Of a stretch of DNA of 64,000 bases, positions 1 to 9,988 are shown one piece after another. The DNA is from Prorocentrum cordatum (Eukaryota; Sar; Dinophyceae; Prorocentrales; Prorocentraceae): contig CAUYUJ010014175.1 in the NCBI GenBank assembly GCA_963575745.1, positions 97,753 to 161,752 on the forward strand. The letters are read 5' to 3'. Positions within the stretch are counted from its first letter, which is position 1, and each line of letters starts with the position of its first letter. The notes beneath the pieces were generated by a model. The model did not search any database. It had not been told where the DNA came from and saw nothing but the letters and a program-made list of their open reading frames with translations. A program made the translations under genes and the position numbers.

Positions 1-634
1 GAATGCTGAGTGGCTGTAGGCGATGTTGTGCATGCGACGCCCCCACTCCTAGAGCGCTGAACAGGATGACTGCTAAGATTCGCAAGCTGGGGATGTTAAA
101 GCCTGTGGTCTCAGCCTCGTGGCGGGCTATTTCGAAGCGTGCTAACGTCTGGTCAATCCGTCCCCCCACATGGACGCAAAAACCAATGAGAGCCGTTCCC
201 GGGTTGAGTTGGCGCTCCTCCTCTACATTCCCAAACTTCGTGCTGAGGAGGAAATTGATGTCGGTGGCGCCATCAGTGTGGCGACCACCAATAGTAACGC
301 CAAAGTTGATGACTGAGGAAGGTACTCTCATGGCTACGGTCCGGGCGAAGCCTCCCAAACCGAGCTGTAGCGCCGCAGCCTGATGTGACGGGGTCACGTT
401 GCCTGTGGCCACGTCGATCCATGCGTGAACCTCTCGAAAAAATTCGCGGAACAGAGGTACCTGACCGGCAGGGTCCCAGTGGGGGCTGGTCGTTCTAGTG
501 TCGTTCGTCTCCACCACGCTGCATGTGTCCCACAACACACCCGATAGCGACCCACAGAATGCCAAAGATGGTAATACCAATCCAGTGGCCCCGTAGGTCG
601 TGGTCGGACATTCGTGGCTGGGGGCTGTGGTGCG
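1..634 (-). CDS. Retrotransposon Gag-like protein, partial (runs off the left edge)
   Basis: An open minus-strand frame runs from a stop at 635-637 to the window edge without interruption. The convincing part begins near 505 (reading ...SPHWDPAGQVPLFREFFREV...) and continues through LARFEIARHEAETTGFNI near 115-170 to the edge. The spacing of an N-terminal FREFFREVHAWID-type segment, a helix-rich middle and a downstream [ILT]xxLxRFExxRxxAxxxGFxI block matches the Gag of LTR/copia-like retrotransposons that are very abundant in dinoflagellate genomes, as I remember the family. Gag forms the particle that packages element RNA in the cytoplasm; protease, integrase and RT would lie beyond the left edge if present. 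No start codon can be chosen. Frames above 505 are doubtful. It could be an isolated Gag relic. Confidence 0.6.
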
Positions 635-1284
635 TTATCGTTCGCATGTGTGGGGGGGGGAGGCGGCACAATGTCGTATCGCATGTTGCCAGGCATGGTG
701 TATTTGAACAACTTTCCAATTTGAGTAGAAGGGTGGACTTTCAGAGTGTAGTAGCGCATGGCAGTAGGACTTATGTAAGAGGCCTCCGCGAGAACGGAGG
801 TATCTCTGAAATTGTCCTTGCGGTTGCGAATATTTATAGACACTCCTCCGCGCAAGCCCACTGCACCCTGATGTTCCACCATGTCAGTAGTCCACCAGAT
901 AGTGCCGTGGATGGTGAAGAGTAGAGCAAGATGTGACCACCGTAGGCCAGTTCCGCTACCAAGTTTGAAAAGGGCTGGGAGGCCCAACCAGCAGCTTCGC
1001 CTAAGGCAACGCCCATATCCAACTCTGTTGTACCGTAGAAGCGATAGACTCAGAAGTAGGAGCTCGTCGCGGGAACGACGCGCCATGTCAAGCGAAAACG
1101 TTTTCGGTCTCAATGGCAAGAGGTGTGCCTCGCGATGAGGCGCAGTCATATCTTGGCGGCCGGCCGGTTGAGTACAAACGGCCTCGGACAAACGCTCGCT
1201 ATCTCTCGCCCTTGCCCCTTTTAGAGTGGGTGCGGGGAACTCGGGTTGGCTTGACGGGGCCACCGGGAAAATGACGAGACCCAT
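394..1284 (-). CDS. Open frame of unknown meaning upstream of the Gag-like frame
   Basis: A 296-codon minus-strand frame overlaps the Gag-like frame at its 3' end. The stretch from about 1090 to 650 has protein-like composition (W, Y, F, D and E present, e.g. FRDTSVLAEASYISPTAM) and ends near a proline run at about 650. It may be the N-terminal part of the same Gag, joined by a frameshift near 500-640, or a chance frame. I do not recognise a domain, and the rest of the frame looks non-coding. Confidence 0.22.
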   Translation of the reverse strand: MGLVIFPVAPSSQPEFPAPTLKGARARDSERLSEAVCTQPAGRQDMTAPHREAHLLPLRPKTFSLDMARRSRDELLLLSLSLLRYNRVGYGRCLRRSCWLGLPALFKLGSGTGLRWSHLALLFTIHGTIWWTTDMVEHQGAVGLRGGVSINIRNRKDNFRDTSVLAEASYISPTAMRYYTLKVHPSTQIGKLFKYTMPGNMRYDIVPPPPPTHANDNAPQPPATNVRPRPTGPLDWYYHLWHSVGRYRVCCGTHAAWWRRTTLERPAPTGTLPVRYLCSANFFERFTHGSTWPQAT

Positions 1285-1519
1285 TCAGCAATTCGACTCG
1301 AACTCTTGCTGCTGACATCCCACTAAACTGGACCGTCAAAATCCAGGACGCGCTCGTTGACAAAAACAGGCGAACCCGAGTTCCGGCGCACTCGATTCTA
1401 ACGCTTCCCCGAACTTGGGGAAACCAAAAGGTACCGATACCGCTATCCACCAGACCTCTCCCAGGGTGCGTGCTGACGAGAAGCTCGAGGCGAATCCAGT
1501 GGTGACGATGAAGGCAACC

Positions 1520-2280
1520 CAGGAGCCCAGAAAGGTAGAGGGGTAAAGGTATGGACATCTTGACCTCCTCTGACGACTCTTACGTTTCCCCGAACCTGTC
1601 GCTGCACCGACCTTGCAGACGTGCTGCAGGGGATTTTCGCATGGATTTCGTTCAATGCAAAAACCCGAAACGGCGAGCGAAAAACGGAGCGAACTCGGCG
1701 TGGATGTTTCGTAGTCTTCCTTCCTGACCCAAAGAAACCCACGAAATGCACTTCGAAATCCGGAGCGACACTCTTCAGGAACCTCCGAGCCCATCCTTCT
1801 GTTTTCCATACCAAATCCGCCCTGCGATGGACAGACCCCCCTTTAGTAAAACGTGGTTTGGTGAAAACGACCTCGGGCCCAAACCTGGCGGGCGCAAGCC
1901 TGGAAAATGACGGCCGCGGCGCCCCCTTTCGAGAACCGAAAACGGACAATTCACTGATCGACGTGTCAGGGTGGGGGTTCTGTCCACCTCCGAACCTTTA
2001 CCTCCTCTGACGAGTCTTACGACATTCTCCAGGACACTTAGGGCCCATCCTTTTGTTTTTCGAGCGAAATCCGCTCTGCGATGTTGGCGCCACGAAGCCT
2101 GGAACAGCTCGGGTGGTAGCGACAAGCGGTGGAGACGCGGGCCTCTCAGGAGGCTCCAATAAGGGGAAAACGGGGCGAAGGGTAGAGCTATGGGTACCTT
2201 TACCTCCTCTGGCGAGTCTTATTCGTTTCCCTGAACCTGGAACAGCTCGGGTAGTAGCGGCACGCAGGCGGGAGCAGCGG
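1520..2280. repeat. Diverged tandem duplication, three partial copies
   Basis: The phrase TTTACCTCCTCTG followed by a CGAGTCTTA-like block recurs near 1555, 1995 and 2200. The block containing GCCCATCCTT...AAATCCGC[TC]CTGCGATG occurs at about 1790-1830 and 2043-2090. CTGGAACAGCTCGGGT[GA]GTAGCG occurs at about 2098 and 2238. The copies are diverged and offset by roughly 240-450 bp. No gene is seen here. Confidence 0.6.
1842..2000. repeat. Dispersed repeat, copy 1 (partner at 24589-24750)
   Basis: Both copies read, in the same orientation, AATGACGGCCGCG, then CGAACCGAAAACGG[AC]CAATTC, then TCGACGTGTCAGGGTGGG and CACCTCCG. They are about 22.7 kb apart. The match runs about 150 bp with small indels. 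Confidence 0.75.
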
Positions 2281-2386
2281 CGACACGGCCTCGCGGTACA
2301 GCCGCAGCACTCCCAGCAGCAACCCCTCCGCGGGCCCGGCCGCCGCCGCTGCCGCTCGGGGTGCCCGCGCCTCCTCCGCCTCCTCC

Positions 2387-2497
2387 TCCTGGCATTGAGT
2401 CGGCATGTCCTCCTGCAGACGGATTTTGGAGGACAAATGCAACAATTCTAGAAACTCTCAACAATCACAGATCTACATAGAGATATACATATATATA

Positions 2498-2549
<52 letters not shown>

Positions 2550-2641
2550 GCATTCGGAGAGGAAAACGAAAACCGTCCCCAGGCTACTGTTCTTTCTGAG
2601 TATTCCTCCTGTTGAGGAACACGCCGGATGTAATCCTGGCA
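2387..2641. mobile_element. Short inverted-repeat (MITE-like) element, copy 1, expanded by an AT microsatellite
   Basis: The left end GTCGGCATGTCCTCCTGCAG starts at 2399 and the right end ...ATTCCTCCTGTTGAGGAACACGCCGG finishes near 2628. These are diverged forms of the termini of the copies at 25420, 26231 and 26873. The 8-mer TCCTGGCA flanks it at 2387-2394 and 2634-2641, a candidate target-site duplication. The interior holds a TA/AT tract (about 2484-2547) that lengthens the element from about 150 to about 230 bp. Confidence 0.6.
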
Positions 2642-3059
2642 GCAGCAGCAGCAGCAGGGGGGGAGCTGTGCTACTTACCCTCCGCCGTCCCCCCGTCCCC
2701 CCCCCCCTAAGACTAGGCCAGGGCGAGGACGAGCACGATCGTACGTGGGGGGGGGTCCAGCTCCCCCCCCCCTTCCCCACGCTAGGGGGCCACATGCGAA
2801 CCCTACCGCTACCCCCCATGATTTCTGAGGGGGAGGGTGGGGTTCACTCGGAGGATGTATCGGGCGCCACGGCCTCCGCAGAGCGCTCGAGCGTTCCGAA
2901 GCGCTTTGAGATCGTTCCGGAACGCTCTGGAACGGATTGATCCTCGTCCTAACCCCGTCCGACCCCCCCCCTCCTGAAGAACCCACCGCCCTCCCTGAAC
3001 ATTGGTTCCTGGAAAAATCCGGTAACGACCGACGTTACCGGCCGCGCCCGATTTCGTGT

Positions 3060-3200
3060 TGAATTCCGGTATCGGTCGAGCTCGGTCGCGATCGGTCGCG
3101 GATCGGTCTCGAACAGTCCCCGAGCGGGCGCAATCGGGCGCGATCAGATCGGCGTCGGTCGCGATCGGTCCCGATCGCAACCGACACCGATCCGACGACG
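3060..3200. repeat. GATCGGTCGC-type short repeat
   Basis: The words CGATCGGTC, GATCGGTCTC and GCGATCGGTC recur every 10-12 bp. Related words recur at 6680-6890 and 8105-8195, so it is a dispersed local sequence family. No gene here. Confidence 0.6.
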
Positions 3201-3260
3201 ATCTGACGTCAGCCCACTGTCGAGTCTCACTAATTTCTCGCGAAATGTGGCAAGGGTGCA

Positions 3261-3299
3261 TCAGCATCAGCAGCATCATCCTCACCATCATCATAATGG

Positions 3300-3379
<80 letters not shown>

Positions 3380-3540
3380 GCCATCATCATCATCACCGTC
3401 ACCATCACCATCACCATCACCATCACCACCATCATCATCACCAGCGCAATCATCGTCGTCATCATAATCACCATCATCACCACCATCATCATCCTCGTCG
3501 TCATCGTCATCGTCAGCATCATCATCACCATGAAAAACAT
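3261..3540. repeat. (CAT/CAC)n trinucleotide array
   Basis: About 280 bp of CAT repeats with CAC and CGT variants. The poly-His and poly-Asp/Met frames it opens on both strands are repeat artefacts. The GAT array at 4290-4620 is the same sequence type in the opposite orientation. Confidence 0.9.
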
Positions 3541-3729
3541 GTGATGAACATGTTGTTGGTGATGCTGCTGATGATAATGATGATGGTGGTGGTATGTCGC
3601 AGTGGGGAAGGAATGTCAGAACGGGCGCGAGCGCGACTGACATCCTCTTCTCTACATTCATATCCCTCCTTGCCCTCTCCTCTTCTCCTGCAATTTTCGG
3701 GTTGAGATGGATTAGATGTTCGGCTTCCG

Positions 3730-4231
3730 TCTGCAGGTGAATTGCGAGAAAGCCTCAGGCGGAGGCCTCCTCCCTATGGGGTCCGCACTTCACGTTGGTA
3801 CTCCGAGCGGGTGACTGAAACATCTACCAGGCATAGCAACTGAGCACCCCAAGGGTGCATATCATGAAGATGTCTCGAGCGGGGGCCTCGTCTGTAAATT
3901 GCGTGGAAACCTCAGGCGGGAGCCTCCTTTCTATGGGGTCCGCATTTCCTGTTGGTACTCCGAGCGGGTCATCGGAAAATTCTACCAGGCATAACACTCG
4001 AGCACCACAAATGGGCAAATCGTGAGGATGTCTCGAGCGGGGGCCTCGTCTGTGAGTGAATTGCGAGGCAGTCTCAGGCGGGAGCCTTCTCCCTATGAGG
4101 GCCGCCCGTCATGTTGAAAATTTGAAAGTTCGGGGGGGGGGGGTCGTCAGCAAGCTCTACCAGGCATAGCAATTGAGCAACCCTAAGGGTGCAACTCGTG
4201 AGGATGTCTCGAGCGAGGTCCGCTGGGTCGT
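3730..4231. repeat. Tandem repeat, three copies of 158-183 bp
   Basis: Copies start at 3730, 3891 and 4049, each with TCTG[CT]..AATTGCG. Each then has CCTCAGGCGGGAGCCT, CTATGGGGTCCGC, CTACCAGGCATA and GGATGTCTCGAGCG near its end. The third copy carries a poly-G insertion near 4132. Confidence 0.85.
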
Positions 4232-4289
4232 TCGCAATAGATCCTCATCCACCCTCTCTTTCACGCCAAGATGACCGATCTTAGGATGA

Positions 4290-4508
4290 TGACTGAATGA
4301 TGGTAATGATAAACATTGTGGTGACGATGGTGGTGATGGCGATGCCGATGGCGATGACAACGAAGATAACGATGGTAGTGATGATGATGGTGGTGATAAT
4401 GATAACGATTATGGTTGCGATGGTGATGACGCTGACGATGTTGATAGTGATGATGGTAGTGGTGAAGGTGACGACGACGACTATGATAATGATGTTGGCG
4501 AAGATGGC

Positions 4509-4557
<49 letters not shown>

Positions 4558-4620
4558 TTGGTGATGATGATGACGCTGATGATGATGCTGGTGATGGTGA
4601 TGATGATGGTGTGTTGTCAC
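4290..4620. repeat. (GAT/GGT)n trinucleotide array
   Basis: About 330 bp of GAT, GGT and GAC triplets, purest at 4511-4555. It is the reverse-complement type of the 3261-3540 array. Confidence 0.9.
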
Positions 4621-4679
4621 GGCGACTGTGCTGACGGTGTGGAGGGCGAGGAAGCAACGAAAAGGGGATAGGGGTCAGA

Positions 4680-4815
4680 CCATGTTCTGGCAATGGACTG
4701 ACGTCAGAGCGTTGTCATAACATGGTGTCTGACAATGGTCTGAGGTCAGACTTGTCGGGTCTGGCAAATCTGACGTCAGAGACGTGCGCCTGACGATGAT
4801 CTGACGTCACACAGT
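4680..4815. repeat. Cluster of TGACGTCA-type palindromes
   Basis: CTGACGTCAGA or TCTGACGTCA occurs three times, and a diverged CTGAGGTCAGA once, spaced 30-45 bp inside a CTGACAATGGTCTGA repeat. The same 8-bp palindrome recurs near 3205, 7942, 8086 and 34409. It equals the bZIP/CRE consensus, but its repeat context makes a regulatory role only a guess. Confidence 0.55.
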
Positions 4816-4819
4816 TGTC

Positions 4820-5330
4820 AGATCACATGTGGTTGAGCAAGTATTGCATTACTTTGTGTGATGATCATGTGTGAAAGCAGTGGTGCAAGTTTCATTCGAA
4901 TACGAATGATCGTATCACACGTATACATACTTGTGTGCCTACATGATTGGAGTGCATGCGTGATTGTGCGAGTACTGCTTTATTTGTACATCGTCACGTA
5001 CGCGTGTAAGCATGCCGATGCAATCAGAAGGCACGTTCAATTGTCATCGCCGATGCGATCACTGCCGCTTGCGCGCGGTTTGGGCACTATTGCCGCCGAA
5101 AGCTTACAGTGCACGCGCTCGAGGAGGGCGCGGTGGAGGAGGAATAGGTCCCAGCAGAAGGGGGGGGAGAAGGGAGAGGGGGGGCGAGGGGAATAAGACC
5201 GATCACAACCACTCAGGACTGTTCAGGATTTACTTCGGTCGGATTGCGACCTCAAGACACGGACTGATCGCAACCTAAAAGATTCCTCTACAAACCTGTC
5301 AGGAGAACACCAGATTGCAACCGATCCAAG
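4820..5330. other. No recognisable feature
   Basis: Mixed sequence with short open frames of no recognisable content, ending in a G-rich run near 5159-5190. Confidence 0.5.
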
Positions 5331-5725
5331 AGCTCCTGCTGAGGCCTCTGAGAGGCTTCTCTGAGGCCTCTGAAAGGCTTCTCTGAGGGTGGTTGAAAGG
5401 CTTCTCCGAGGCCTCTGAAAGGCTTCTCTGAAGCCTCTGAAAGGCTTCTCTGAGGCCTCTGAAAGGCTTCTCTGAAGCCTCTGGGAGGCTTGTGGGAGCC
5501 TTCTGAGAGGCTTGTGGGAAGCTTCTGAGAGGCTTGTGGGAGCCTTCTGAGAGGCTTGTGGAAGGCTTCTGAGAGGCTTGTGGTTGGCTTCTGAGAGGCT
5601 TGTGAAAGGCTTGTGGGAGGCTTCTGAGAGGCTTGTGGGAGGCTTGTGGGAGGCTTCTCCGAGGCTTCTGAGAGGCTTCTGCGAGGCTTCTGAGAGGCTT
5701 CTGAGAGGCTTCTCAGAGGCCTGCC
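5331..5725. repeat. AGGCTTCTGAG minisatellite
   Basis: About 34 tandem units of 11-13 bp with the core GAGGCTTCTGA or GAGGCTTGTGGGA. The Ser/Glu/Ala/Lys-rich minus-strand frames it opens are repeat artefacts. Confidence 0.9.
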
Positions 5726-6248
5726 CCGCAGGCCCCACAGGTCCCACAGGTCCTGCGTGTCGCACGGGCGCCAAAGGTCTCGCATGCCGCGCAGGGCGCA
5801 CACGTCCCCAAAACATGGTTCCCACAATCACCACAGGCCCAGACCACCTGGCGTCGTGACAACATCTGTTTTTGTTTCGGGCTCGGGGGGCCCATCGCCG
5901 GGCCCAGGGGCCGTCCAAAAGTGACTCAATATGCAATGCTGGTCTACTGTAGGTTCATGCGGCGTTGGCGCGCCGGCGACGTTGGCGAAGGCGTTCAAGG
6001 CTGCATTTTGCGACGCGGAAGCACCGAGGGACACGTTGGGCCCAGTGTACCCGACGAGATTCAACATTGAACGATCGGAGCCGCGATCGATTCAAGGTTG
6101 AACGATCCACGGGGTGCCAAAAGCCTTGCGGGTGCCGACGCCGCACGAACCTACCGTAGGGGAATTCGCCAGACCTCTGGGGGTCGACGTCCTGGAAAAA
6201 TCATGACGTTGGTGGTTTGGGCCGCCGCGTCTACCCGCCTTGCCATCC
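5726..6248. other. No recognisable feature
   Basis: Unique-looking sequence with short open frames on both strands and no domain I recognise. Two inverted GAACGATC-type words lie at 6060-6110. Confidence 0.4.
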
Positions 6249-6535
6249 TGTCCTCTTCCTCCTCCTCCCCTCCTCCTCCGCCTCCCCTTCCTCCAACTCC
6301 TCCTCCTCCTCCTCCTCCTCCTCCTCCTCCTCCTCCTGCTCCTGCTCCTCCTGCTCCTGTCCTTCCTCCCTCCCCTCCTCCTTCTCCCATCCTCCTCCCC
6401 CCCTCCTCCTCCGCCTCCCCTTCCTCCTCCTCCTCCTCCTCCTCCTCCTCCTCCTCATTCTCCTTCTCCTCCTCCTCCTCCTGCTCCTCCTCCTCCCCAT
6501 CCTCCTCCTCCTCCTCCTCCTCCTCCTTCTCCTGA
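6249..6535. repeat. (TCC)n tract
   Basis: About 285 bp of CTC/TCC triplets with some CTG and CTT interruptions. It opens poly-Ser, poly-Pro, poly-Leu and poly-Glu frames. Confidence 0.9.
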
Positions 6536-6804
6536 GATGCAATTTGTTTCACGCCACGTGTTTTCGCTCAATTTCGGTTTCAACCGTATACGAAACACAT
6601 AGGAATCGTATACGGATCATGGCCACGTTCGAGCTCCAATACATGTGTTTAGCTGAGATCATGGTCGGCCGTCTGTGATCGGACCGATCGCAACCGTTGT
6701 TTCAGATTCCCATTGGGCGGCTTTAGGGAACTCATTGAATCCAGAAGCGCTCTTATGATCTCTTCCTTAAGCAAAACCGTATTGAAACGACCCAAAAACA
6801 TCGC

Positions 6805-6852
6805 AACCACTTCGGACCGATCGCAACTGGTTGCGATCGGTCCGAAGTGGTT
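6805..6852. repeat. Perfect 23-bp inverted repeat
   Basis: Arms 6805-6827 and 6830-6852 are exact reverse complements (starting AACCACTTCGGACC) around a 2-base centre. It sits inside a GATCGGTCCGAA repeat field (6680-6890). It could extrude as a cruciform or fold as an RNA hairpin. Confidence 0.85.
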
Positions 6853-7065
6853 TACGATCGGTCCGAACTGGTTGCGATCGGTCGTGCTCGCGGGGGGTGA
6901 GTGGGGGGGATGGGTGAGGAGAATGATGGCAGGAGAACGAAAGAGATAGAGAAAAAGAGGTGACGGATGGATGCGGACGAGCAGGAGCACGAAACTGAGG
7001 AAGATGAGGACGTTGATGGGGAGGGTCGCGGTGGTGGCGATTGCCAGGAGAGAAGGAATAAAACG

Positions 7066-7115
7066 ACAGAGGAGGAGGAGGAGGAGGAGGAGGAGGAGGA
7101 GGAGGATGGAGAGGA
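7066..7115. repeat. (GAG)n tract
   Basis: About 16 GAG triplets. The surrounding 6900-7550 is purine-rich with no credible gene. Confidence 0.85.
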
Positions 7116-7552
7116 TGATGACAAGCTACAGAGATAGTCATTGGGACAGGGGAGATGACATAGATTATGGCCAAAGGCAATGAGGGTTGGGGCCACGTGG
7201 GCATGATGAGATGAGGGTGGTGGTGAGGTTACGATGGGAGGTGGCCATGATGACGACATGTGTGACTATGATAGAAAGTTGTTACGCTTCACATGTTGAA
7301 ATAGCGATGGCGGTGATGTGGATACGAAATAGTGTTGGTAACAACGGTTTTGAGTGTGGGGGCGATCAAGAGGCTACGGATGTTGACGATGATGCCGACG
7401 AAGAAACGGGCGAAGACGACGACGACGGTGGCGAGGGGGTCGTGTTGCCACGCTCCACATCCACGTTCGTTTGGTTTCTCCGCTCCCCACGGCGCGCCGC
7501 CACGCACGAGGAGCGATGGGGGAGGATGAGGGGGAGGTTGAGCGAGGGTAAG

Positions 7553-7892
7553 GTGGATGATGATGATGAGGATGATGAAGATGATGACGAGGATGAGGAT
7601 GACGAGGATGTGGATCGGAAAAATGGTGATGACGGTGGTTATGGTGATGATGACGATGATAATGATGACGATGACGACGACGACCACGAACACGACGACG
7701 ACGACGACGACGACTACGACTATGGTTCAATTCGCTGCTCCGTCCGTTATGATGATGCTGATGATGACGACGACGATGAGTATGATGATTCTGATGATGG
7801 TGGTGGTGATGATCACGGTGATGATGATGCTGCTGGTGGTGGTGGTGATAACGGTGGTGATCTTGGTGATGATGATGAAGATGAGTTCCGCA
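7553..7892. repeat. (GAT/GAC)n trinucleotide array
   Basis: GATGATGAT, GACGACGAC and GGTGGT triplets. It opens a 247-codon Asp-rich plus frame starting at 7187, which I regard as repeat-derived. Confidence 0.85.
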
Positions 7893-8030
7893 TCCATTGC
7901 TCCCCTTCGCGAGAAAGCAGCGCGGTCTGACAATGGGTCCGACGTCAGATTGTTGATATATCGGCGTCTGCTGCGATCGGGAAACACTGATCTGACAACG
8001 AAGGGTTGCAAAACAAAACCCTTCTGAACG

Positions 8031-8077
8031 AAGGATTGCAAAAAAAACCTTCGTACAAGGGTTTTTTTGCAATCCTT
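8031..8077. repeat. Near-perfect 21-bp hairpin
   Basis: Arms 8031-8051 (AAGGATTGCAAAAAAAACCTT) and 8057-8077 match in 20 of 21 positions around a 5-base loop. Two further partial arms, AAGGGTTGCAAAACAAAACC and CAATCCTTTTTGCAAG, flank it, so the hairpin may be nested. Confidence 0.75.
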
Positions 8078-8229
8078 TTTGCAAGTCTGACGTCAGATCA
8101 CTGTCAGGTCGGAGTCGCTCGTGATCGGTCGCGATTGGATACGGGCGGCCGCGGGTCGGTCGCGGAGCGGTCGCGCGTCGGTCGTTCGTCGGTCGCCGTT
8201 CCCGAATTTTGAGCGCTACCAGTCGCTAC

Positions 8230-8480
8230 CGTTCGTATCGGGCATCTTCTGACTTGGGTCAATCCAGACCCGGGTCAGCCAGGCCTTATCCTGCAAGATG
8301 CTGCCAAATCCTGCGCCCAAGCCCGGGTCCGTGCGAGAGATCCTGCAAAATCCTGCAGGATCCTGCGCTCAAGCCCGGGTCAATGCGACCCTGGCCCTGC
8401 AGGATCCTGCAAGAACGGGCGCTCTGGCTGACCCCCGGTTGCATTGACCCCCGTCTCAATGCGAGGCGGGGAATTATCCA
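8230..8480. repeat. ATCCTGCA / CCCGGGTC interspersed repeat
   Basis: ATCCTGCA words and GCCCGGGTC words alternate irregularly. The phrase CTCTGGCTGACCCCCG followed by TTGCAT recurs at about 8420 and 8971. Confidence 0.55.
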
Positions 8481-9392
8481 TTTCCACCGCCTGGGAACCG
8501 ACGTCCTGGTGCCCCAGCGGGCGGTGGATATGAATATATTTCGGCCCCTGGGGGCCCGAACATGTTCATATCCACCACCTGCCGAGGCTCCGAAAACTGA
8601 ACCTCCAGGCGATGGTCATGTATAAAGTCCCGCCTCGGATCTCAAGGCCCCCGATCGTACCTGGTCAATGCAGACCTGGGTCAGTCGAGCTCTGATCCTG
8701 CGCGCCGACCCGGGTCAACGTACCACCCCTGGCTCTGCAGTTGAGCAGGGACCGACCGTCGCGGCATTCCTAAAGTCCTACCACGAAATTTTCTTAGAAC
8801 CCAATAATGTTCTAATAACAAAACAATGTTCTTAGAACATGGACCCGATGTGATAAAACAAGGCAGGCTCCGCCAGAAATGTTCCAAGAACACATCGTGG
8901 AAACACAAGGTTCTTAGAACATTTGTTTGGTAGGGCTATGGGCGAGCCAGGACGCCTCGCCACTGCTTGATCTCTGGCTGACCCCCGCTTGCATGGACCT
9001 GGCGCCTCGAGGATCCCGAACGGGGGCGAGGGCCGAGGGCCTCCCCCCGAAGAAGGGGGGGGACAAACACTGAGACCCAATATATAGCGGAACAAATGCA
9101 ACATCTCCACAAACAAAAAAAAACGCCCGCAGCCCAGAACCCCATGTTTCAGCGTCTACTCCGCATCGATATGTGAGGGCCCTAGGGCCCGACAGAAAGC
9201 GAAAACGCCCGCCTGGAAACGATGGAAACGCCAGGATCTCGGGACGCGACGGCATTGGGCCCCAGAGGTCTGGACCACTTCCCCAGGACTGGCGTTTCGT
9301 CCTGAGCCGTTTACTGACGGTCCCGAGGCCCGGCGAGGGCCTCCGCAGGGCGGAAAATGATGCAAAACCTCGCGCCGTGTTTTTTTTTCACA
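8481..9392. other. No recognisable gene; short inverted words
   Basis: GTTCTTAGAAC-type palindromes recur at 8783-8925. No open frame has recognisable content. Confidence 0.4.
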
Positions 9393-9408
9393 CACACATA
9401 CACACACA

Positions 9409-9440
<32 letters not shown>

Positions 9441-9441
9441 G

Positions 9442-9482
<41 letters not shown>

Positions 9483-9520
9483 AATGTAAATTTATATGTA
9501 TATATATATATACATATGAA
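9393..9520. repeat. (AC)n, (TA)n and TATATG microsatellites
   Basis: CACACA near 9390-9407, TATATA near 9418-9440, then GTATAT hexamers to about 9482 and a further TA run to 9515. Confidence 0.9.
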
Positions 9521-9524
9521 AAAC

Positions 9525-9985
9525 AGCGCGACGGGCTCGGGGCCCATGCCGAGGCGCCGCTGCTCCGCTGGCTCCTCCCCCGCGCGGGGCCCGGCGCCGG
9601 CGGCCCCGCGGCCGCGCGCCCCGCGCGCGCGCGGGGCGCCCCGCGCGCGGCCCCCGCGCGCCGCGGAGGCCCGCGCGCCAGGGCCGCCAGCGGGGCCGCC
9701 GCGCTGCCGGGGGCCGCCGCGGCGGGCGCCCGCCCGCGGGCGCCGGCGCGCCGGGAGCGCCGCCGCGCGGGCGCCGCGCCCCGCGCCCCGAGCGCGGGTT
9801 TCAGCCGCCGCGGCGGCCAGCAGCATCGGGGCGCGGCCCTCGCGAGAGCGGCGCGGGGGCGGCGCGTGCGAGGCGCGGCCCTGGAAGGGCGCGGCGGGAG
9901 CGGCGAGGGCGGCGGCGAGGGCGGCGCCGAGCGCGGGGGGGGGCGGCGGGGGCCTGGGCGGAGGGCGGCGGGGGATGCGGCGGAG
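9525..9985. other. Extremely GC-rich segment
   Basis: About 460 bp dominated by GCGCGC, CCGCGG and GGCGCC words with dense CpG. The Ala/Arg/Gly-rich frames on both strands look compositional. Confidence 0.6.
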
Positions 9986-9988
9986 GCC

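Noticed and set aside
318-332. CCGTAGCCAT on the minus strand as a spliced-leader relict
   Set aside because: It lies within Gag coding sequence and the match breaks after CCAT.
495-719. Small minus-strand ORF with a hydrophobic segment resembling a plant-virus movement protein
   Set aside because: It overlaps the Gag-like region in another frame, has no partner viral genes, and its hydrophobic stretch is explained by the overlap.
3056-3705. Poly-His, poly-Asp and poly-Met/Ile ORFs
   Set aside because: All are translations of the CAT/GAT trinucleotide array.
5223-5936. Ser/Glu/Ala/Lys-rich minus-strand ORF resembling a structural repeat protein
   Set aside because: It comes entirely from the AGGCTTCTGAG minisatellite.
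7187-7930. Asp-rich 247-codon ORF as an acidic protein gene
   Set aside because: Most of it is the GAT/GAC array; the N-terminal part has no recognisable content.
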